Source: Liolophura sinensis (Eukaryota; Mollusca; Polyplacophora; Chitonida; Chitonidae). Taken from it: DNA of 64,000 nt. A model generated the notes under the pieces. The model was not told where the DNA came from. It did not search any database and saw nothing but the letters and a program-made list of their open reading frames with translations. Shown piece after piece: positions 62,076-64,000 of this stretch. A program made the translations under genes and the position numbers. Position 1 is the first letter of the stretch; each line of letters starts with the position of its first letter. The stretch is from NCBI RefSeq assembly GCF_032854445.1, contig NC_088295.1:86633836-86697835 (forward strand). The letters run 5' to 3'.

Positions 62076-62592
62076 TGTATTTATGAGTATGAACCCCTCA
62101 TCTACAGCTTACATGTTTGTCTCAGTACATTTGTATTTATGGGTACGAACCCCTCATCTACAGCTTACATGTTTGTCTCAGTACATTTGTATTTATGAGT
62201 ATGAACCCCTCATCTACAGCTTACATGTTTGTCTCAGTACATTTGTATTTATGAGTCTGAACCCCTCATCTACAGCTTACATGTTTTGTCTCAGTACATT
62301 TGTATTTATGAGTATGAACTCCTCATCTACGGCTTACATGTTTGTCTCAGTACATTTGTATTTATGAGTATGAACCCCTCATCTACAGCTTACATGTTTG
62401 TCTCAGTACATTTGTATTTATGAGTATGAACCCCTCATCCACAGCTTACATGTTTGTCTCAGTACATTTGTATTTATGAGTATGAACCCCTCATCTACAG
62501 CTTACATGTTTGTCTCAGTACATTTGTATTTATGAGTATGAACCCCTCATCTACAGCTCTACAGCTTACTTGTTTATCTCAGAACATTTGTA
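62076..62592. repeat. 56-bp minisatellite, about 9 copies
   Basis: Head-to-tail copies of a 56-base unit containing CAGTACATTTGTATTTATGA, GTATGAACCCCTCATCTACA and GCTTACATGTTTGTCT. One copy has an extra T (57 bases) and one carries GGGTACGAAC. The last copy has a duplicated CTACAGCT and diverges. The unit is not a multiple of three; the apparent peptide repeats in different frames are not genes. Confidence 0.96.
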
Positions 62593-64000
62593 GCATGTCC
62601 TTTTAATGATACATCATACAGACTGATGACAAACAACTAAATATTACTGCGCAATCATTACCAAAAGGCATCATCCTTAAAGTAATAAAAAATCATGCCA
62701 CAGATAACTAATTAAGTAACAGAATCAGAAGACATTATTTTATCTCTTGCTTAATAACTGTCACATTCCTTGTAGCACAATATAGAGAGAACAACCTACA
62801 GAAATCAGACAGAAAGAATAAAATGCTAAGATTCCAAAAATAGCCTGAAGCAACAGTTGCATTGTGAGAAAAGGTTTGAGCTCAACCTGCTCATCTCAAC
62901 TTCACTGTCGGCAGCTGAAGCTGTACTGCCTGCACAGCAGTTGCACATGCACTTTCCATTGCACATTCTGCTGCATCCACACTTTCACAGCTGCAGTCGC
63001 TTCTCAGCTAAGGATAAATGCTTCTAAAAAGTCACCACAATTACAAGAAGCAATTTTTCATGTCAGTACAAGAAAAGCATTACCTCGCCTCATTATGTTT
63101 TTTTTTTTTTTGGTGAGGAGAAACAGTGCCTGGTTGGCCATCTCTTCAGTTGTACATGTTACTGATGATGTCTAACCAGCTGAGGCGAAGCGAGTTCCTG
63201 CAATAAGTGGGTGTAGCATCCACCTAAACATCAATACCATGGACTCTTGTCTCCCAGGCCCAATCTATAATGACAGCAGTAAAAAGCAGGACATCCACTA
63301 ACAAATAGAACCTGCTACCTAATGACAATTCCATGTTCTATCAATTGTTTACTATATTATGATGCTCATGGTAGAGTCTGTTTACTGCAAATAGCGGGAC
63401 TGTATATACAATTGCTGCTATCAGTCAGGAAGATTTGCTGTGTTCATGCACCACATTATCCTCACTGCAACATGAACAGTCTTCTGTGTGCAAAGGCTCT
63501 GGACAAGTCACAGCATACTAGACTGAGGTCTACAGGCCCAGCTTGGCTAAGTTCTTTCAGGTGTCACTTCAGATACAAACGACCAATGACCTGATGAAGT
63601 TGCATGTTCAAATCCAGCTATGGCAGGTTTACACCTGACCTGGTTCATGACTAGGTAAAACAGTGAAATAATCTTGAGCACAGCATAAACACTTTAATTT
63701 GAAAAACAAATTTAGTTTAGTATGAATTTGCAATGCTTCCAATTCTAATGCCCATTGAACTACAAATAAATGTATTTTGAATAAACATATGCAATGAGCA
63801 AACTGAGGATGATACAATTATACATGTAGAGATTTACAATCGTGGCAGTAACGCAAATGTCAAACCAAAGTTTGAATTGACGATAATGCAGACCAGCATG
63901 AAAATCCATTTTTTATACTGTTAAATCTGAAAACATATCCAACAGCCATAAACAGTATAAATTATTCCATGCATTGCTTGGTTTTCTTAACTAAACCCAG
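62593..64000. other. no gene supported
   Basis: A+T-rich unique sequence. Plus-strand frames at 62864-63175 (interrupted by a long T run near 63099-63112) and 63322-63594 are Cys/His/Ser-rich and lack splice logic. Confidence 0.35.

Overview
The window is eukaryotic nuclear DNA from an animal and contains no recognisable complete gene. It is A+T-rich (roughly 60% by eye). It has long stretches closed in all frames, homopolymer and dinucleotide runs, many minisatellites, frequent ACATGTA-type words, and tRNA-derived SINEs with target-site duplications. The SINE body at 20.9-21.2 kb (relic near 8.7 kb) and the second family at 50.4 and 51.9 kb look like SINEs I associate with molluscs. A marine mollusc or related lophotrochozoan is therefore the best guess; this is inference from repeat style, not from a diagnostic gene.

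Genes: what can be supported is a set of candidate exons, mostly on the minus strand. They run from about 47.7 kb down to 21.8 kb (47536-47651, 44325-44445, 38073-38577, 28364-28423, 28051-28115, 26644-26774, 23342-23414, 21793-21840). A probable first coding exon at 21289-21488 (signal-peptide-like start, very good splice sites) may begin a second minus-strand gene with candidate exons at 11.8-11.4, 2.0 and 1.1 kb. None of the peptides was recognised. Neighbouring candidates agree in splice phase in several places, but short open stretches between AG and GTRAG are common by chance, so most exons carry modest confidence. The 38-kb exon is the longest and needs one frameshift. On the plus strand, 61326-61700 is an open frame of 124 codons with a poly(A) signal about 270 bases after its stop, about 450 bases downstream of a dense cluster of CRE/ATF-like TGACG motifs (60.67-60.88 kb). 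A second plus-strand open stretch ends at 57072.

Repeats dominate: 48-bp array (5.0-5.4 kb), 59-bp array (18.0-18.9 kb), 41-bp array (34 kb), 32-bp array (36.4-37.2 kb), 18-bp array (45.7-46.0 kb), degenerate ~112-bp repeat (50.7-51.1 kb), a 2.2-kb array of 32-bp monomers organised as 64-bp dimers (57.3-59.6 kb) and a 56-bp array (62.1-62.6 kb). There are two full-length-looking SINEs with 13-bp target-site duplications, one 60-bp 5'-truncated SINE copy with a perfect 12-bp duplication, two SINE relics, and a 67-bp inverted repeat pair around 8.63-9.65 kb.

No prokaryotic operon, CRISPR array, rRNA, stand-alone tRNA gene or viral gene was found. The intervals between listed features look like intron or intergenic DNA.
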